DNA of 64,000 bases, from contig CM055094.1 of the NCBI GenBank assembly GCA_029204225.1, positions 4,762,063 to 4,826,062 of the forward strand, written 5' to 3'. A program made the translations under genes and the position numbers. The stretch comes from Diphasiastrum complanatum. Taxonomy: Eukaryota; Streptophyta; Lycopodiopsida; Lycopodiales; Lycopodiaceae. Under the pieces are notes generated by a model. The model saw only the letters and a program-made list of their open reading frames with translations. It did not search any database and was not told the origin of the DNA. Below, piece by piece: positions 1-10,702 of this stretch. Position 1 is the stretch's first letter, and every line of letters starts with the position of its first letter.

Positions 1-171
1 CCTTCTGGGTCCAAGATTGCAGTGATCTTAGCTTGAATATTGGTGATCGACGACATCTGTTAACTCTGAATAACCTCCAGATAGCGGCTTACTGATGGAT
101 GTATGAAGAATGCTGAGAGGGGTGCGAAGATACCACTGTATCAACTTTAATTCCGTAAGCTCTAATATCAC
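1..171 (-). mobile_element. Copia element, gag start and primer binding site (runs off left edge)
   Basis: Read on the minus strand, a 5' LTR ending at 172 is followed at once by GTGATATTAGAGC, a slightly mutated copy of the TGGTATCAGAGC initiator-Met tRNA primer binding site. After about 100 bases of leader an ATG at 56-54 opens a gag frame beginning MSSITNIQAKITAILD. This matches the pattern of the gag start in the Copia element at the right of the window (MASISGIQSKICTILD at about 62985). The rest of this element lies to the left of the window. Its coding state cannot be judged. Confidence 0.7.
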
Positions 172-714
172 TGTAGGAAAAATAGTAATTATTCTTCCAC
201 AGAGAACATGATGCAAGTTTGAATAAATCAAACTAATATCAGTGTCTTCAATCGGGATTGTATCTGATCTATGAATAGAACAAATATTAGTTCTGATTGA
301 ATATGCGTGTGGAAATTATATGCGGAAGTAAGAGACAACTTAAGACAATTTAGACAATAAGAAACTATTGTCGTGCTAGACTGTACCAAAGAGAGTCGTT
401 ATTCGAGTGCCGAAAAGAAAGTATTCACGACAGACGAATAAGATAGTTTTAAGACAGTGCTTTAGAGGATGCTTTACGGATACACAACAAACGACTGTAA
501 TGCACTAAAGAGTCTGTTTGATCAGAGAGTAATTCATGTAATGCGTTAGAGATTGTTAGCGGACTCAAGATCACTCACACTTAGCAGGGCGAAGAACAGA
601 GATAAGAGAGAATAACTCACAGAACTCTATTCACTTCTTCAATCTCTTACATATGCATAAACTCTTCTCTCTCGATGCTCGAGACTGAAGTGTGAGATCT
701 ATATATGTTCTACG
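172..714 (-). repeat. 5' LTR of the left-edge Copia element
   Basis: The plus strand starts TGTAGGAAAAATAG beside the primer binding site. About 190 bases are nearly identical to the start of the LTR at 2656. The two then diverge completely at about 365 (versus 2853). A TGTTCTACG near 706-714 resembles the TGTTCTACA that closes the 2656 LTR, so I place the outer end there; the last two bases are CG rather than CA. The outer boundary is less certain than the inner one. Confidence 0.55.
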
Positions 715-1074
715 GGACGACCAAACACACCTCTAAAACAACAGGTGCGTCGCTCCCACGAAAGGGTCTAGTTAACAATTAGACTGAAAATACGTTCAAT
801 TATACCATAAAAGGTATACTTAACTACGAGTTAAAGTTACTCTAGTTTAACATGTCTTTTCGTATCTAGCCGTTTCGTGTGGACGAACTAGTAAAGGTTA
901 TCCAAGGCAATGTCGTTCCTATTAAAGGTCTTGCCCTTAATTACAAGGCAAGTACTTAGGAGATATATTCCCAAAAAATGACTTTAGGCCTCTTCGTGAT
1001 TTATACTTAACTAGATCATATCTTCATTTTCGAGTATATCATGCCATATTTATGTTGATATTCAATTTTTAACA
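715..1074. other. Unassigned intergenic DNA
   Basis: No open frame, repeat or recognised element was seen. It may be further LTR or flank of the neighbouring retrotransposon remains. Confidence 0.4.
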
Positions 1075-1312
1075 ATAAGGTGGCATCACATGTAGTAAGC
1101 ATTTGGTTACTGGTTATAGCCCGTTCTTGCTTATGTGCGGTTTTGAGCCTAGATCACCTATTTCAAGAAAGACTCGAATGATCAAGTTTCAAAAGGTAGA
1201 GGATTTCCTACATGATATGTGGGAAATGCTACAGATTTCACATGAAAATGTCCAGTGTGCCCAGGATAGGGACCAGCATTATGCAAATATGAAATGATCA
1301 CCTCGAGACTTT
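1075..1312 (+). pseudogene. Ty3/Gypsy integrase C-terminal fragment
   Basis: A 64-residue open stretch (from 1103) contains TGYSPFLLMCGFEPRSPI, the typical region just after the integrase catalytic core of plant Gypsy polyproteins. It is followed by VEDFLHDMWEMLQISHENVQ, as in the chromodomain-proximal part of such proteins. It stops right where the foldback repeat begins at about 1313, so the rest of the polyprotein was lost or displaced. No active-site residue is included, so this is only a scrap. Confidence 0.6.
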
Positions 1313-1850
1313 CAAGGACCCAAAAGCAGGTTGACTACACAAAATGGGTTTTATTTTGCATGCCCACAGAGCCGGCAAACCAGGTGCACCAACTCTATGG
1401 GCATGCAAACAAAAATAACCATTTTGTGTAGTCAACTTGCTTTTGGCTCCTCTTTTTGTTATCACACTTCATGTACTTGAACTAGTCCAACATTATTGTG
1501 CTTTCACAAGTACTAAAAGCATGTATGGCCTATCAGTCAAAACAAAAAAAGATGATCATGAACTAATTCAAAACTTCAATGCTGCAATATTAGAATAGTT
1601 GATTTGCTTTCCACTTTGGAGATAAAAAAAAAAAATTGCATGCCCACAGAGCTGACAAACTAGGTGTGCCAGTGCACTTGGTTTGCCAGCTCTGTGGGCA
1701 TGCAAAAAACAAAACCATTTTGTGTAGTCAACCTGCATTTGGGTCCGCTTTTTGTTATCACACTTCATGTCTCGAACTGATCCAACATTTTTGAGCTTTC
1801 ACAAGTAGTAAAAGCATGTATGGCCTATCAGGATGCTTGTTACTTGTGTT
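1313..1850. repeat. Foldback/MITE-like repeat, two tandem copies
   Basis: The first unit has perfect arms, GTTGACTACACAAAATGG (1330-1347) and its reverse complement (1419-1436). Around the centre are CATGCCCACAGAGCCGGC and a partly complementary ATGGGCATG. The second unit (about 1600-1850) has a strong hairpin, TGCATGCCCACAGAGCTG against CAGCTCTGTGGGCATGCA. Both are followed by the same tail: TTTGTTATCACACTTCATG, then a Cys-less non-coding stretch ending GTAAAAGCATGTATGGCC. The family recurs at 11.6 and 13.2-13.7 kb. No transposase is present. Confidence 0.7.
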
Positions 1851-2655
1851 TATGGACAATGAACTATGTGGATTGAACAATGCAAAGAGTCACTGCGCTC
1901 GTAGAGAAGTAGCTACTTTTCTCTTTTTATGATGCAATCACATGTATTATGAGGTTTATGAGATATCATGGGCAACTATATGTATGTTTGTATCAAACTT
2001 GCCTATCTACATCTTGTCTCCATTCATGGGTCACAACATTAAAATCATCTCGTTGGTGAGTCCAGTGGGATACTTGCAATAGTTTTGACTTTCAAAAGAG
2101 CCAAAGAACTTTGTTATCGATTCAACAAAATGAAAATTTTTTGGATACCTTAGTATTTTAAAGGTGTCATGGATTTACACACAAGAAAACTTACTCTTAT
2201 TTTCATTTTCGAATTCTTATTATCATTAACTTTACGTAGTTTTCAGGATATGCCACACTGAGACTTAAACGAAGCAGAAACAGGCGAATTAAATCGTGTA
2301 ATCAGCCATATCTTGCTAGTCCTAAACTGTACATTTATACGGTGGTTCTATATTTACGTATTTATGTATTTATGCGACTTTGAAAATGTACGATGCATTC
2401 ATCATGAAAATTCACAAAACAAAAGTAGAGAAACGATGAAAATTCACAAAACAGAAACAGAAACGATGAAATTTACATTCAAAAACTTCCTCATACATTT
2501 CTTTACTTCCAAAAACTTCATATTTGAAGCACGTGTCCAAAAACCTCTGATTACAAGTGTAACTAGTACGTAAGCAATAAAACTTTGCTTCCTACAGTAT
2601 TCACAACAAGTCTGATATTTTTACATTCTTTCATTCAAAACCAACTCATCAATCT
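1851..2655. other. Intergenic AT-rich DNA with a short tandem repeat
   Basis: No recognisable gene. A tandem repeat of about 36 bases (unit contains GATGAAAATTCACAAAACA) lies at about 2403-2475 and produces an open frame of 86 codons of low-complexity Lys/Thr/Phe-rich sequence that I do not regard as a gene. AATCT at 2651-2655 directly abuts the LTR at 2656. Confidence 0.4.
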
Positions 2656-3630
2656 TGTAGGAAAAATAGTAAGTATTCTTCCACAGAGAACACGATGCAA
2701 GTTTGAATAAATCAAACTAATATCAGTGTCTTCAATCGGGATTGTATCTGATCTATGTACTAATAGAACAATATTAGTTCTGATTGAATATGTGGAAATT
2801 ATGTGCGGAATTAAGAGACAACTTAAGACAATTTAGACAATAAGAAACTATTGATCAAAAAATGAATTTTTATAACTCTGAATCTGATTCATCAATATAC
2901 ATCTCTTGTTGTCTTATCTCATTGTTGTGTCTCTGATTGAGTGAGTGTGTTACAACGAGTAGTGCACATGTATTTATAGTGCTACAAGACAGGTCTTTTG
3001 GCCTTTTATTTACAGGTCTTTTGGTCTTTCAATGCTGTAACAGTAGATATCTAACCGTTTACGATGGTTGATATTCAAATAGACGCTCTGTTTTCAGATT
3101 TGAATAAATTTTGTTCGCGAATTGTTTGCGACAGTCCATCTCTTCGTCTCAGCTTCATGCTTCACGAATTGTTCGCGACACTTGTCTCTTCGCAACATTT
3201 TCGTCTTTCGTGAATTGTTCGTGACAAATGACAATTCTTGAGCTTGAGGAAGAAATCTAGAATATTTCGCAAACTGTTCGAGATAGTTTCGTGATAGGTG
3301 AGCTTAAGAACAGTCCAGAAGATTTTGCGGATTATTCGCGACAATTTCGTGACATCCGAGGCTTGAACAAGAAACAGAATATTTTACGACAAGATTCTGT
3401 TTGCGAATCTTTTGAGCTTCAACAAGAAAGCCATGAGCTTTTACAAGAAACTGTTTCGTGAATCTTTCGAGTTGACTGAAGACAGATTTTGCGAAATTCT
3501 TCGCGAATCTTTTCGAGTTGGTCACGAATAGAAATGTTTCGAGTTCGCGTTCGTTTCTTTCTCATCCTTTGTCAAGTAAACTACACGCTTTGTTGGTAGA
3601 AACAAGATCTGTTTGATCAGTTGTTCTACA
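2656..3630 (-). repeat. 3' LTR of the Copia element (975 bp)
   Basis: The plus strand starts TGTAGGAAAA and ends TTGTTCTACA, giving TG...CA ends. Next to it, at 3631-3645, lies the complement of the polypurine tract CCACTTTGAGAGGGAG, which fixes the inner boundary. The outer half is rich in TTCGCGA/TTCGTGA words (3110-3540), a degenerate internal repetition. The first 190 bases match the LTR at 172. Confidence 0.8.
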
Positions 3631-3754
3631 ACTCCCTCTCAAAGTGGCAGTTGGATTAACCCCAATCTTCTTCGCTGCTTCTCGAACAAAGCTTTACTTG
3701 GTGGCTTTGTAAAGATATCAGCTGTCATTTCCTCTATGGGTATGAAGAATGTCT

Positions 3755-4321
3755 TCATATCTTTTTCTCGACTAAGTCCCGAATCACATGATACTTGATA
3801 GCTATGTGCTTCGTTTTTGAGTAAAATACAGGATCTTCCGTAAGATAGATTGCTAAAGTGTTATCCATTAACAAGACATAAGGTTCAGAACTAGATTCAT
3901 CAAATCCTTCCAATATCTGTTTATTCCAAATTAGCTCGTTTGCCATCTTGGTTGCTGCTACATATTTCGCTTCACAGGTTGATTGAGCTATTGTTGTTTG
4001 CTTCTTGCTAATCCAGAGTATGGCTGCACCAGATGCTAGAGTACAACCTCCTGAAATACTTTTGCTATCATCCTTCGTGGATGCCCAGCTTGCGTCACTG
4101 TAAGATTCGATGTGAAATCCAACTTTCTTCGAATAACACAGTCCATAGTCTTTTGTTTCCTGGAGATATTGTAGTACTCTCTTTTCCAACTTCCAATGCA
4201 ACGATCCTGAGTTTTGATTATATTGGCTCAGCCTATATACTGCAAACGCTATATCAGGTCTGGTGTTGTCTGCTAGATATAACAATGATCCAATCAGCCT
4301 ACGATAGGATGTTTTGGCCAT
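3755..4321 (-). pseudogene. Copia RNase H domain (end of pol)
   Basis: An uninterrupted 188-codon stretch. It begins with the RT tail (SYRRLIGSLLYLADNTRPDI) and contains the RNase H acidic positions in SDASWAS, STCEAKY and LLMDN, then the typical KHIAIKYHVIRDL near the C-terminus. The acidic residues are kept, but the stretch is separated by a stop from the RT that should precede it, so it is a fragment of the dead element rather than a gene. Confidence 0.85.
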
Positions 4322-5131
4322 TCGTTCCTCTTCCTCAAGAGTCTACGGACAATCTGCCTTGTTCATTATCTTGGGAGTATGCACACCTTTGCATTCAAAC
4401 ATGTTGAAGTCTTCAATGATCTTTTGAGTGTACTTTTGTTGGTGAAGATACAACTTACCACCTTTAAAGTCTCTCACGATCTGCAAGCCTAGATGGATTT
4501 TAGCTTCTCCTAGGTTAGCGATCTCAAATATTTTATAAATGTCTCTTTTGACATCTGAAATTAATTTATCTCTTTTTGAGAAAATAAGTGTGTCATCAAC
4601 ATAAACAGCTAGAATGATTATTTCATTTTGGACATGCTTGATATAGATATTTAATTTAGCAAATAGAGGTTTGAAGCCTATGGAACGTAGTGCTTCGTCC
4701 TTCTTTTTGTACCATTGTCTCGTTGCTTGTTTGAGACCATAATGCTTTTATTCGTGTGACATATATTTTGGATATTCTTGGCTTACAAAACCAAGTGGTT
4801 GGTCCATGAATAAGTCTTCTTCCAATTCTGCATGCAGGAAAGCAGTTTTCTCATCCACAATATGGATTTTCAGATCATGAGCCACTGCCTACGTTCATTA
4901 CAAGCAAATTGATGTATGTTTGACTATCGGTGAGAAAGTATCAGTGTAGTCGATCCCATACTTTTGTGAAAATACTTTAACAACCAACCTTGTCTTGTAT
5001 CTGATGTTTTCTCCATCAGGACCTATTTTGATCTTATAGGTCCACTTGCACTTGACTGGTTTTCTGCCATTAGGTATAGGTGCAAGTGTCCATACATTGT
5101 GCTTGTACATGGATGACATTTCATCCTCCAT
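4322..5131 (-). pseudogene. Copia reverse transcriptase (frameshifted)
   Basis: The N-terminal part is open at 5131-4898 (MSSMYKHNVWTLAPIPNG, then RLVVKVFSQKYGIDYTDTFS). After a break, the palm motif AVYVDDTLIFSKRDKL can be read at about 4570-4610, followed by the LGLQIVRDFKGGKLYLHQ region leading to RNase H. At least two frame breaks and a stop lie in it. The YVDD catalytic motif is intact. Confidence 0.8.
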
Positions 5132-5222
5132 TGTTTGAATCCAACGATCTTTATTTGGTCCATTTACAGCCTTCTCGAATGTTTGAGGTTCGTCAGAGAA
5201 TCCACAAAATTCGATGGTTGTA

Positions 5223-5664
5223 TTAAAAACATCCTGACCATATCTTTGGTGGTTTTCGTTGTCGATTAGATCTTCTCACATGTGGTTTCGAGTTCGATTC
5301 TGCAGGTTTCAAGTTCGATTCTGATTCGGGCTTTTCTGTTGGAATTTGAACTGGCGATTCGAGTCTATCAAGCACTCGATCTTGACCTCCCTCTGAATCT
5401 GGTAACTCTCTTTCATCTTTTGCTTTCTTCTGTTGTTGTTGGTAGCTCATAATAATTTTTGAGAATTTCATAGCCGACTAGACCATTGTCTGCTATGTAT
5501 TTCGTCTCATCAAATTTAACATCTCGAACGACTTTTATCTTGCCAGTTTCGGGTACATAAACACAATAATATGACAAATGTAACTCGAATTCTACTAGAA
5601 AACCTTCTTCTGTCTTTTCATCGACTTTCTTTCTCAGCTTATCTGGTATCATGTGCATATACAC
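5223..5664 (-). pseudogene. Copia integrase C-terminal region and connector
   Basis: The stretch 5664-5413 carries HMIPDKLRKKVDEK and the DVKFDET sequence typical of the Copia integrase tail. An overlapping second frame (5471-5223) continues with a charged linker ending RRSNRQRKPPKIW, the usual bridge to the RT. One frameshift separates the two parts. Confidence 0.75.
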
Positions 5665-5764
5665 TACGCATCCAAATTTCCAAACATGTGCAAGATTTGG
5701 CTTCGATTTTTACCATACTATCATGAGGAGTTGTATTCGGTATTCGAGATTTCAGAATACGATT

Positions 5765-6640
5765 CTAAAGATAATTTGATGTAGCCACTACTCCTGCCCA
5801 CAACTCTTTTGGTGCTTTCACATGAGCCATCATACACCTTGCAGCTTCCATCAGTGTACGATTCCTTCGTTCAGCTATTCCATTGTGCTGAGGTGTGTAA
5901 GATGCAGTCTTCATGTGCATAATACCTCGATCAGTACAGTAAGCTTTAAATTCGTTGGAAATGTACTCATCTCCATGATTTGTGTGAATTTGCTTCAACT
6001 TATTGCCTACCTGTTTCTCAGCCCAATTCGTATACTCAACAAATTTCTCAAAAGCTTCAGATTTAGTACGAATAAAGTATACTATAGCGAACTTGCTGAA
6101 GTCATCAATAAATGTAATGAAGTACTTTGCATCACCCAACGACAATACTCCAAATGGTCCACAAATATCTAAATGCACAATTTCAAGTACCTTAGTTGCT
6201 TCATAAACATCCTTACTGAAAGGTATTCTAGTCATCTTGCCTTTAAGACAGGATTCGTAGGTAGTTTGAATATCTCTACTTTTGATTTCGACTCCTTGAA
6301 TTCTCTGATTTTGTTGGCTTGGTACAAGGCTTCCATGTTCATGTGACACAGCCTCTTGTGCCACATCTGTTGATTCCTGAGTTTGATTGACTTGTTCGAT
6401 TCTTGTTCGAATGTTCAGGTGATATAAATCTCCTTCTATGTTGTCTTTAGCAACCAGGTTATCAAAATCTTCCTCGAACAGTTTACAAGAGTTCTTCGTG
6501 AAGGTTACTGACATGCTTGTATCGACTATCTTAGCAACGGATAGAAGATCTTTATCAAGAGTAGGGACATAGAGAACTTCCTCCAGTTTCTTGTCTCCCT
6601 GATTTGTGTCCAGCCATAATACACCAGTTCCATCAACCAC
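5765..6640 (-). pseudogene. Copia protease end plus integrase core
   Basis: 291 open codons. Residues 1-70 are the protease end and the gag-pre-integrase region (LEEVLYVPTLDKDLLSV). The integrase core follows, with the first catalytic Asp in VHLDICGPFG and the Glu in PQHNGIAERRNRT. At the second catalytic position the usual TDNGGEY reads TNHGDEY, so the Asp is replaced by Asn and the enzyme should be inactive. The finger region before the core is shortened. Protease sequence continues upstream in another frame (to about 6720). Confidence 0.85.
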
Positions 6641-6780
6641 GTGTTAAGAACCGTCTCCAAGTATAATGAATCTTGAATAGTTCGTCTTCTTGTACTCAAA
6701 CAAAATTTGTTTTGAGAAAGCAAAATGTCAGGTGGCTCCTATTTCTACCATATCATTGAGTTCCCATACTACATACCACC

Positions 6781-7040
6781 TCTTACCAACTTAAATAAGA
6801 CTTTGTCGACACAAGTTTTTATCTCTATAAATTGAAAAGCATATTCTTATTTTCAAGAGTTTAAAATAGTTTGCCACTTGTTGCTCTGGCTATGGAGAAT
6901 CCAATGACACCCCACGTCATTGAACAAGGGCCCTCAACATCCTAAATGCCATTTGGATGCCACATCCTTATTTCAATGACATTTTAGCATTGCAATGACA
7001 CACTTGGCAAAAACATAGATTCAAAATTGAAACTCTTATA
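6781..7040. other. Unassigned junction DNA
   Basis: Lies between two opposing Copia fragments and shows no coding match. It may be the original insertion-site sequence. Confidence 0.35.
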
Positions 7041-8368
7041 GGTTTTTGTCCGAAAGTCGCAAGGTGTATGATGGCCTATTCGAAAGCACCAAAAGTGCTA
7101 TGGGCTGAAGAGTGCTATGGGCTAAAGCAATAGCTACAGCTATCTACATCCAGAACAGGATCTAAAAATCTGGTGTTCCTCACATGACACCACATGAACT
7201 ATGGTGGGGTAGAAAGCCCAATCTGACGCACGTTCGGATCTTCGGTTGTGTCGCTTATGCACACGTTCCAGATAAGCTTCGAAAGAAGCTCGATGAGAAC
7301 GAACAAGGATACCTCGTCGGGTATGACAATCATTCGTCATACTACATGATCTACATGCCAGAGACCAACCAAGTGAAGACCATCAGAGATGTCAAGTTCG
7401 ATGAAACCAGAACAATGGCCAATGATGATTCTATTAGTACAAGGTCTTAGGAAAGCAGTACTACAACTTGTCGACCATGACAGAGGGAGCAGATCCCGAA
7501 CACTCAAACAAAGATGTTTGGATTCCACATCAGCTTTGACATCTGAAGAGTTCTATGGATTCAGTGGCAAACCTCAAACCTACGAGGAAGCCATCGACAG
7601 TCCAGACAAGGACAAATGGGTGCAAGCCATGAATGAGAAGATCGAATCCATGCAGAAGAACGAGTTATGGATGTTGCAACCAGTACCAGATAAGCGAAAA
7701 ACCTTTGCAATGCAAATGGGTATACAAATTGAAGTACAGATCGAATGTAAATGTCTCTAGATACAAGGCTAGACTTGTAGCAAAGAGTGTCTCTCAGAAG
7801 TATGGTGTCGATTACACTGAGACCTTCTCTCCAGTAGTCAAGCATGCATCCCTATGTTTACTGTTTGCATATGCAGCCGCTTATGACCTCAGGATCCACA
7901 TAGTGGATGAGAAAACTGCATTCTTACATGGCAAATTAGACGAAGAAGTCTACATGGACCAACCTCCGGGTTACATTTCTCTTGAAGCAATCTGCATGGC
8001 AGTGGTACAAGAAGAAGGATCATACTCTACGATCCTTGGGTTTCCAACCACTAGTGGCCGATTCGAAAACCGACGAAGAGAGGGAGACCATGCAACACAC
8101 ACCTTACAGGAGGCTAATTAGATCGTTGATGTATAATGAACCCAGGTCCTATACACTGGAAGATTGTGAAGCGAATCCTATAGTACCTTCAAAAAATGAA
8201 GGATTTTGGGCTGTGTTACTCTTGTGTTGCCATATTCCAATTGCAGTCCTACATCTATGTAACTTGGGCATCAATCAAGGACTACTATAAAAGCATCTCA
8301 GGAGAGTGCACCATCGTAGCAAAGACAGCCATTTTCTGGGTCAACAAGAAGTAGACCATTACAGCTCC
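7041..8368 (+). pseudogene. Copia pol fragment (integrase tail, RT, RNase H pieces)
   Basis: In order on the plus strand: integrase end (7041-7180, several frame breaks), integrase tail (7184-7450: MTPHELWWGRKPNLTHVRIF, then DVKFDET), RT N-terminus (7561-7760) and RT fingers (7700-7980: RLVAKSVSQKYGVDYTETFS, then AFLHGKLDEEVYMDQPPGY). After an internal deletion come scraps of RNase H (8060-8360: SISGECTIVAKTAIFWVNKK). The YVDD palm motif is missing. It closely resembles the Copia element at 58-64 kb and is the same lineage. It ends at the Gypsy gag frame at 8373. Confidence 0.8.
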
Positions 8369-8372
8369 GTCA

Positions 8373-10337
8373 ATGACGGCTATGCTTAGCGAGGTGAAGA
8401 AGGATAGAGAAACCGAAAGGAAAGAATGGCAAACATCCTTGCGAACCATGAATCTTACTCAATTTAACCTTGCTAGAGAAATGAGAGACGGGCTAACACA
8501 GCTCAAAGCCAGGTTTGAAGAGTTGGAAGCAACTAGGGGGAATGCAGTGGCGCCTCCTCCACAGATACCAAGAGAACCACGAGCGCGAAACACGGAGGGC
8601 CCAAGGAAGACTGCCAAAGTGAAAGCACCACCTACTTTCAAAAGAGAGTTTGACATTCGAGTTGTGGAAGATTGGTTGTTTCACATGGACCATTACTTCT
8701 GTCTGATGAACACTCCTGAGGAAGAAAGAACTGACTTGGCATTAGCATATTTTGAGGGCTACACTACAAATTGGTACCGGATGGTAGGAATGCATTTTCA
8801 AACATGGGACGCATTCAAAGCCGCGTTACGAGAGGAGTTCATACCGAAGGATTCACACATGAGATTGAGGACAGAATTATCGGGGCTCAAACAGAAAGGG
8901 TCATTGCGAGAGTACCTCAATAAATTCAGACAGAGTGTATGGGTTATTGAAGATATGTCCGAGGCGGACAAAACTCATTACCTATTGTCTGGAATGCAAT
9001 CTTGGACCCGGCGTGCGATAGACAACTACATGCCCCATGATTTCAATTCAACTATTCGAGCGGCTGAAATGGTTTGTGATTATGAGAGCACATTGGCACC
9101 AGCTACTCCCGCAACCTCAACAAGAGTATTTAGTGGATCCAGATCGAGTCCGAGCTTCTTTTCAAGGGGGGACTCAGCTCCAAATGGCAACCAAGCCTCG
9201 AGTAGCGTGAACAAATTCCCAACAAAAACAGGGTTTGGCAACCAAGGCAACAATGGAGGGAACATGTTCCAGAGAAGAAACAATGTTGGACCTTCAGCTA
9301 GTCACAGCAACAGCTCACCAACAGTGGGCAGTTCCATGCATTGCTTCAACTGTCATCAGCAAGGTCACTCTTGGAGGTCATGCCCCAAACCATTGAATAA
9401 GCAAATCATGGCTGCCATTGAAGGATTTGATAGGATGGAGAGAGAGGCATTTGATCAAGAAGATGGTGAACAAGATGACGAAGAGGACCCAGAAACGGAT
9501 TTGACGGAGTCTGACTTGAATGCCTTGCAACAGATAGGGGCACTTGCGGCGTATCGTGAACATCTTATGGCGAATCCTGCGAGAGGATCCAAGTTATTGT
9601 ACCTAAAAGGCTGTATTCAAGGCAGGATCATTTACTTCATGGTAGACCTGGGGGCGTCACATAACTACTTGTCAGAAAAACTGACAGGGGAATTGGACAT
9701 CCAATGTGAAGAAAATGTGACTCCTATTTGTGTGGAGACCGCGAAAGGTACAATGACCACTTGTAGATTGGCAACCAACTTACCAATCTCTCTGGGAGCC
9801 TGGAAGAATCGACTAACGTTCACAATCTTGAAGATGGATGCCTTCGACGCCATTTTGGGATTAAGCTGGTTTAACGAACATGTGGTGGCCTTCTTGGCAA
9901 AAGGGGTTAACCTTGTGTTAATATATAATGGCAGGAGACCTTGTGTCGTCAGAGCTGTGCCAGGGGACCAACTAGAAAAGAACGACACAAATGAACCTGA
10001 GCCAACCATTCCTCCCAATCTCATTCACCTATTTAACGAAGGACAGCCAACAGTGACAGACCAGCTGACACGGGAACAAATGGAGCCAACATTGCCTATA
10101 GTCTCTACATCAAAGGTGAATTCAAGTGCCGATGCAGAGCTCAAGGAGCTCACCTTGTGTGACCAAGCGAAAGCTCACTTCTTTAACGAAGGACATCCAA
10201 CAGTGACAAACCAACTGACGCGAGGTCAAATGGAGCCAACATTGCCTGCAGTTTCTACATCAAAGGTGAATCTAAGTGCCGATGCAGAGCTCAAGGAGCT
10301 CAACCTGGACGACCAAACGAAATATCTAGAGTCCTAG
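8373..10337 (+). CDS. Ty3/Gypsy gag-protease polyprotein, intact frame, no pol
   Basis: 654 codons without interruption. Residues 1-80 are a charged, coiled-coil-like N-terminus. About 95-230 is a retrotransposon gag domain (FEGYTTNWYRM, then LREEFIPKDSHMRLRTEL). 240-320 is a Ser/Asn-rich linker. 324-337 is one CCHC zinc knuckle, CFNCHQQGHSWRSC. About 400-520 is a retropepsin-like domain with the active-site Asp at residue 425 in FMVDLGASHNY; the usual Ser/Thr after the Asp is Leu. The last 100 residues are two direct copies of a 50-residue segment. Gag packages element RNA and protease would process it, but RT, RNase H and integrase are absent. The true upstream start is unclear because the 5' side is foreign Copia DNA. 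Confidence 0.8.
   Translation: MTAMLSEVKKDRETERKEWQTSLRTMNLTQFNLAREMRDGLTQLKARFEELEATRGNAVAPPPQIPREPRARNTEGPRKTAKVKAPPTFKREFDIRVVEDWLFHMDHYFCLMNTPEEERTDLALAYFEGYTTNWYRMVGMHFQTWDAFKAALREEFIPKDSHMRLRTELSGLKQKGSLREYLNKFRQSVWVIEDMSEADKTHYLLSGMQSWTRRAIDNYMPHDFNSTIRAAEMVCDYESTLAPATPATSTRVFSGSRSSPSFFSRGDSAPNGNQASSSVNKFPTKTGFGNQGNNGGNMFQRRNNVGPSASHSNSSPTVGSSMHCFNCHQQGHSWRSCPKPLNKQIMAAIEGFDRMEREAFDQEDGEQDDEEDPETDLTESDLNALQQIGALAAYREHLMANPARGSKLLYLKGCIQGRIIYFMVDLGASHNYLSEKLTGELDIQCEENVTPICVETAKGTMTTCRLATNLPISLGAWKNRLTFTILKMDAFDAILGLSWFNEHVVAFLAKGVNLVLIYNGRRPCVVRAVPGDQLEKNDTNEPEPTIPPNLIHLFNEGQPTVTDQLTREQMEPTLPIVSTSKVNSSADAELKELTLCDQAKAHFFNEGHPTVTNQLTRGQMEPTLPAVSTSKVNLSADAELKELNLDDQTKYLES
10032..10331 (+). 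repeat. 150-bp in-frame tandem duplication at the gag-pro C-terminus
   Basis: TTTAACGAAGGACA at 10032 recurs at 10182. The two 150-base units are highly similar and in frame, giving two 50-residue copies that begin FNEG(Q/H)PTVT. Confidence 0.85.
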
Positions 10338-10702
10338 GGGACTCATCCAGATGTGCGACGAAAACGACATATCTGAGGCTTAAGGGAGCCGTAAGTACCT
10401 TTTTCTTTCATGTTAATAAAGTAAGCCGCATTTCTCATCGAGGAGTGAGCTTCAGTCTAATGTCTAAGTGCAGCAGCTTCACACAGGTTTTACGTAAGTG
10501 AACTAGATCCACACTTTTCATGTGCTGTGTAAAACACAATATCATTACTCCGCTTTACAGTTGGTTTCCTTTGGCCGGCGAATCAAGCCCGTGCCCTTGT
10601 ATATGTGACTAAAGTCTGGCCGGTGAATTAAGCCCGTGCCATGAGTCTTAGGTTCTAGTTTGGCCCTGATGAGGACATCAGCTTTCTCAAACGAGGGGAG
10701 GA
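10338..10702 (+). other. Non-coding 3' internal region with polypurine tract
   Basis: No frame. It carries the words TGGCCGG(C/T)GAAT(C/T)AAGCCCGTGCC twice (10572 and 10617) and CTGATGAGGACATCAG, also present before the LTRs at 23.6, 25.1 and 26.5 kb. It ends in the purine-rich CGAGGGGAGGA (about 10692-10702) directly before the LTR, fitting a plus-strand polypurine tract. Confidence 0.65.

Larger units (their letters stand above)
2656..6780 (-). mobile_element. Degenerate Ty1/Copia retrotransposon, 5'-truncated
   Basis: On the minus strand the order is integrase (6640-5765), integrase tail/connector (5664-5223), reverse transcriptase (about 5131-4330), RNase H (4321-3755), polypurine tract and 3' LTR (3630-2656). 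The order integrase before RT defines Copia. Frames are broken several times, and gag, most of protease, the primer binding site and the 5' LTR are missing beyond about 6780. The element is dead. Confidence 0.88.

Noticed and set aside
8459-10024. Minus-strand frames opposite the gag-protease gene
   Set aside because: Antisense shadows of a well-supported coding frame, without domain matches.
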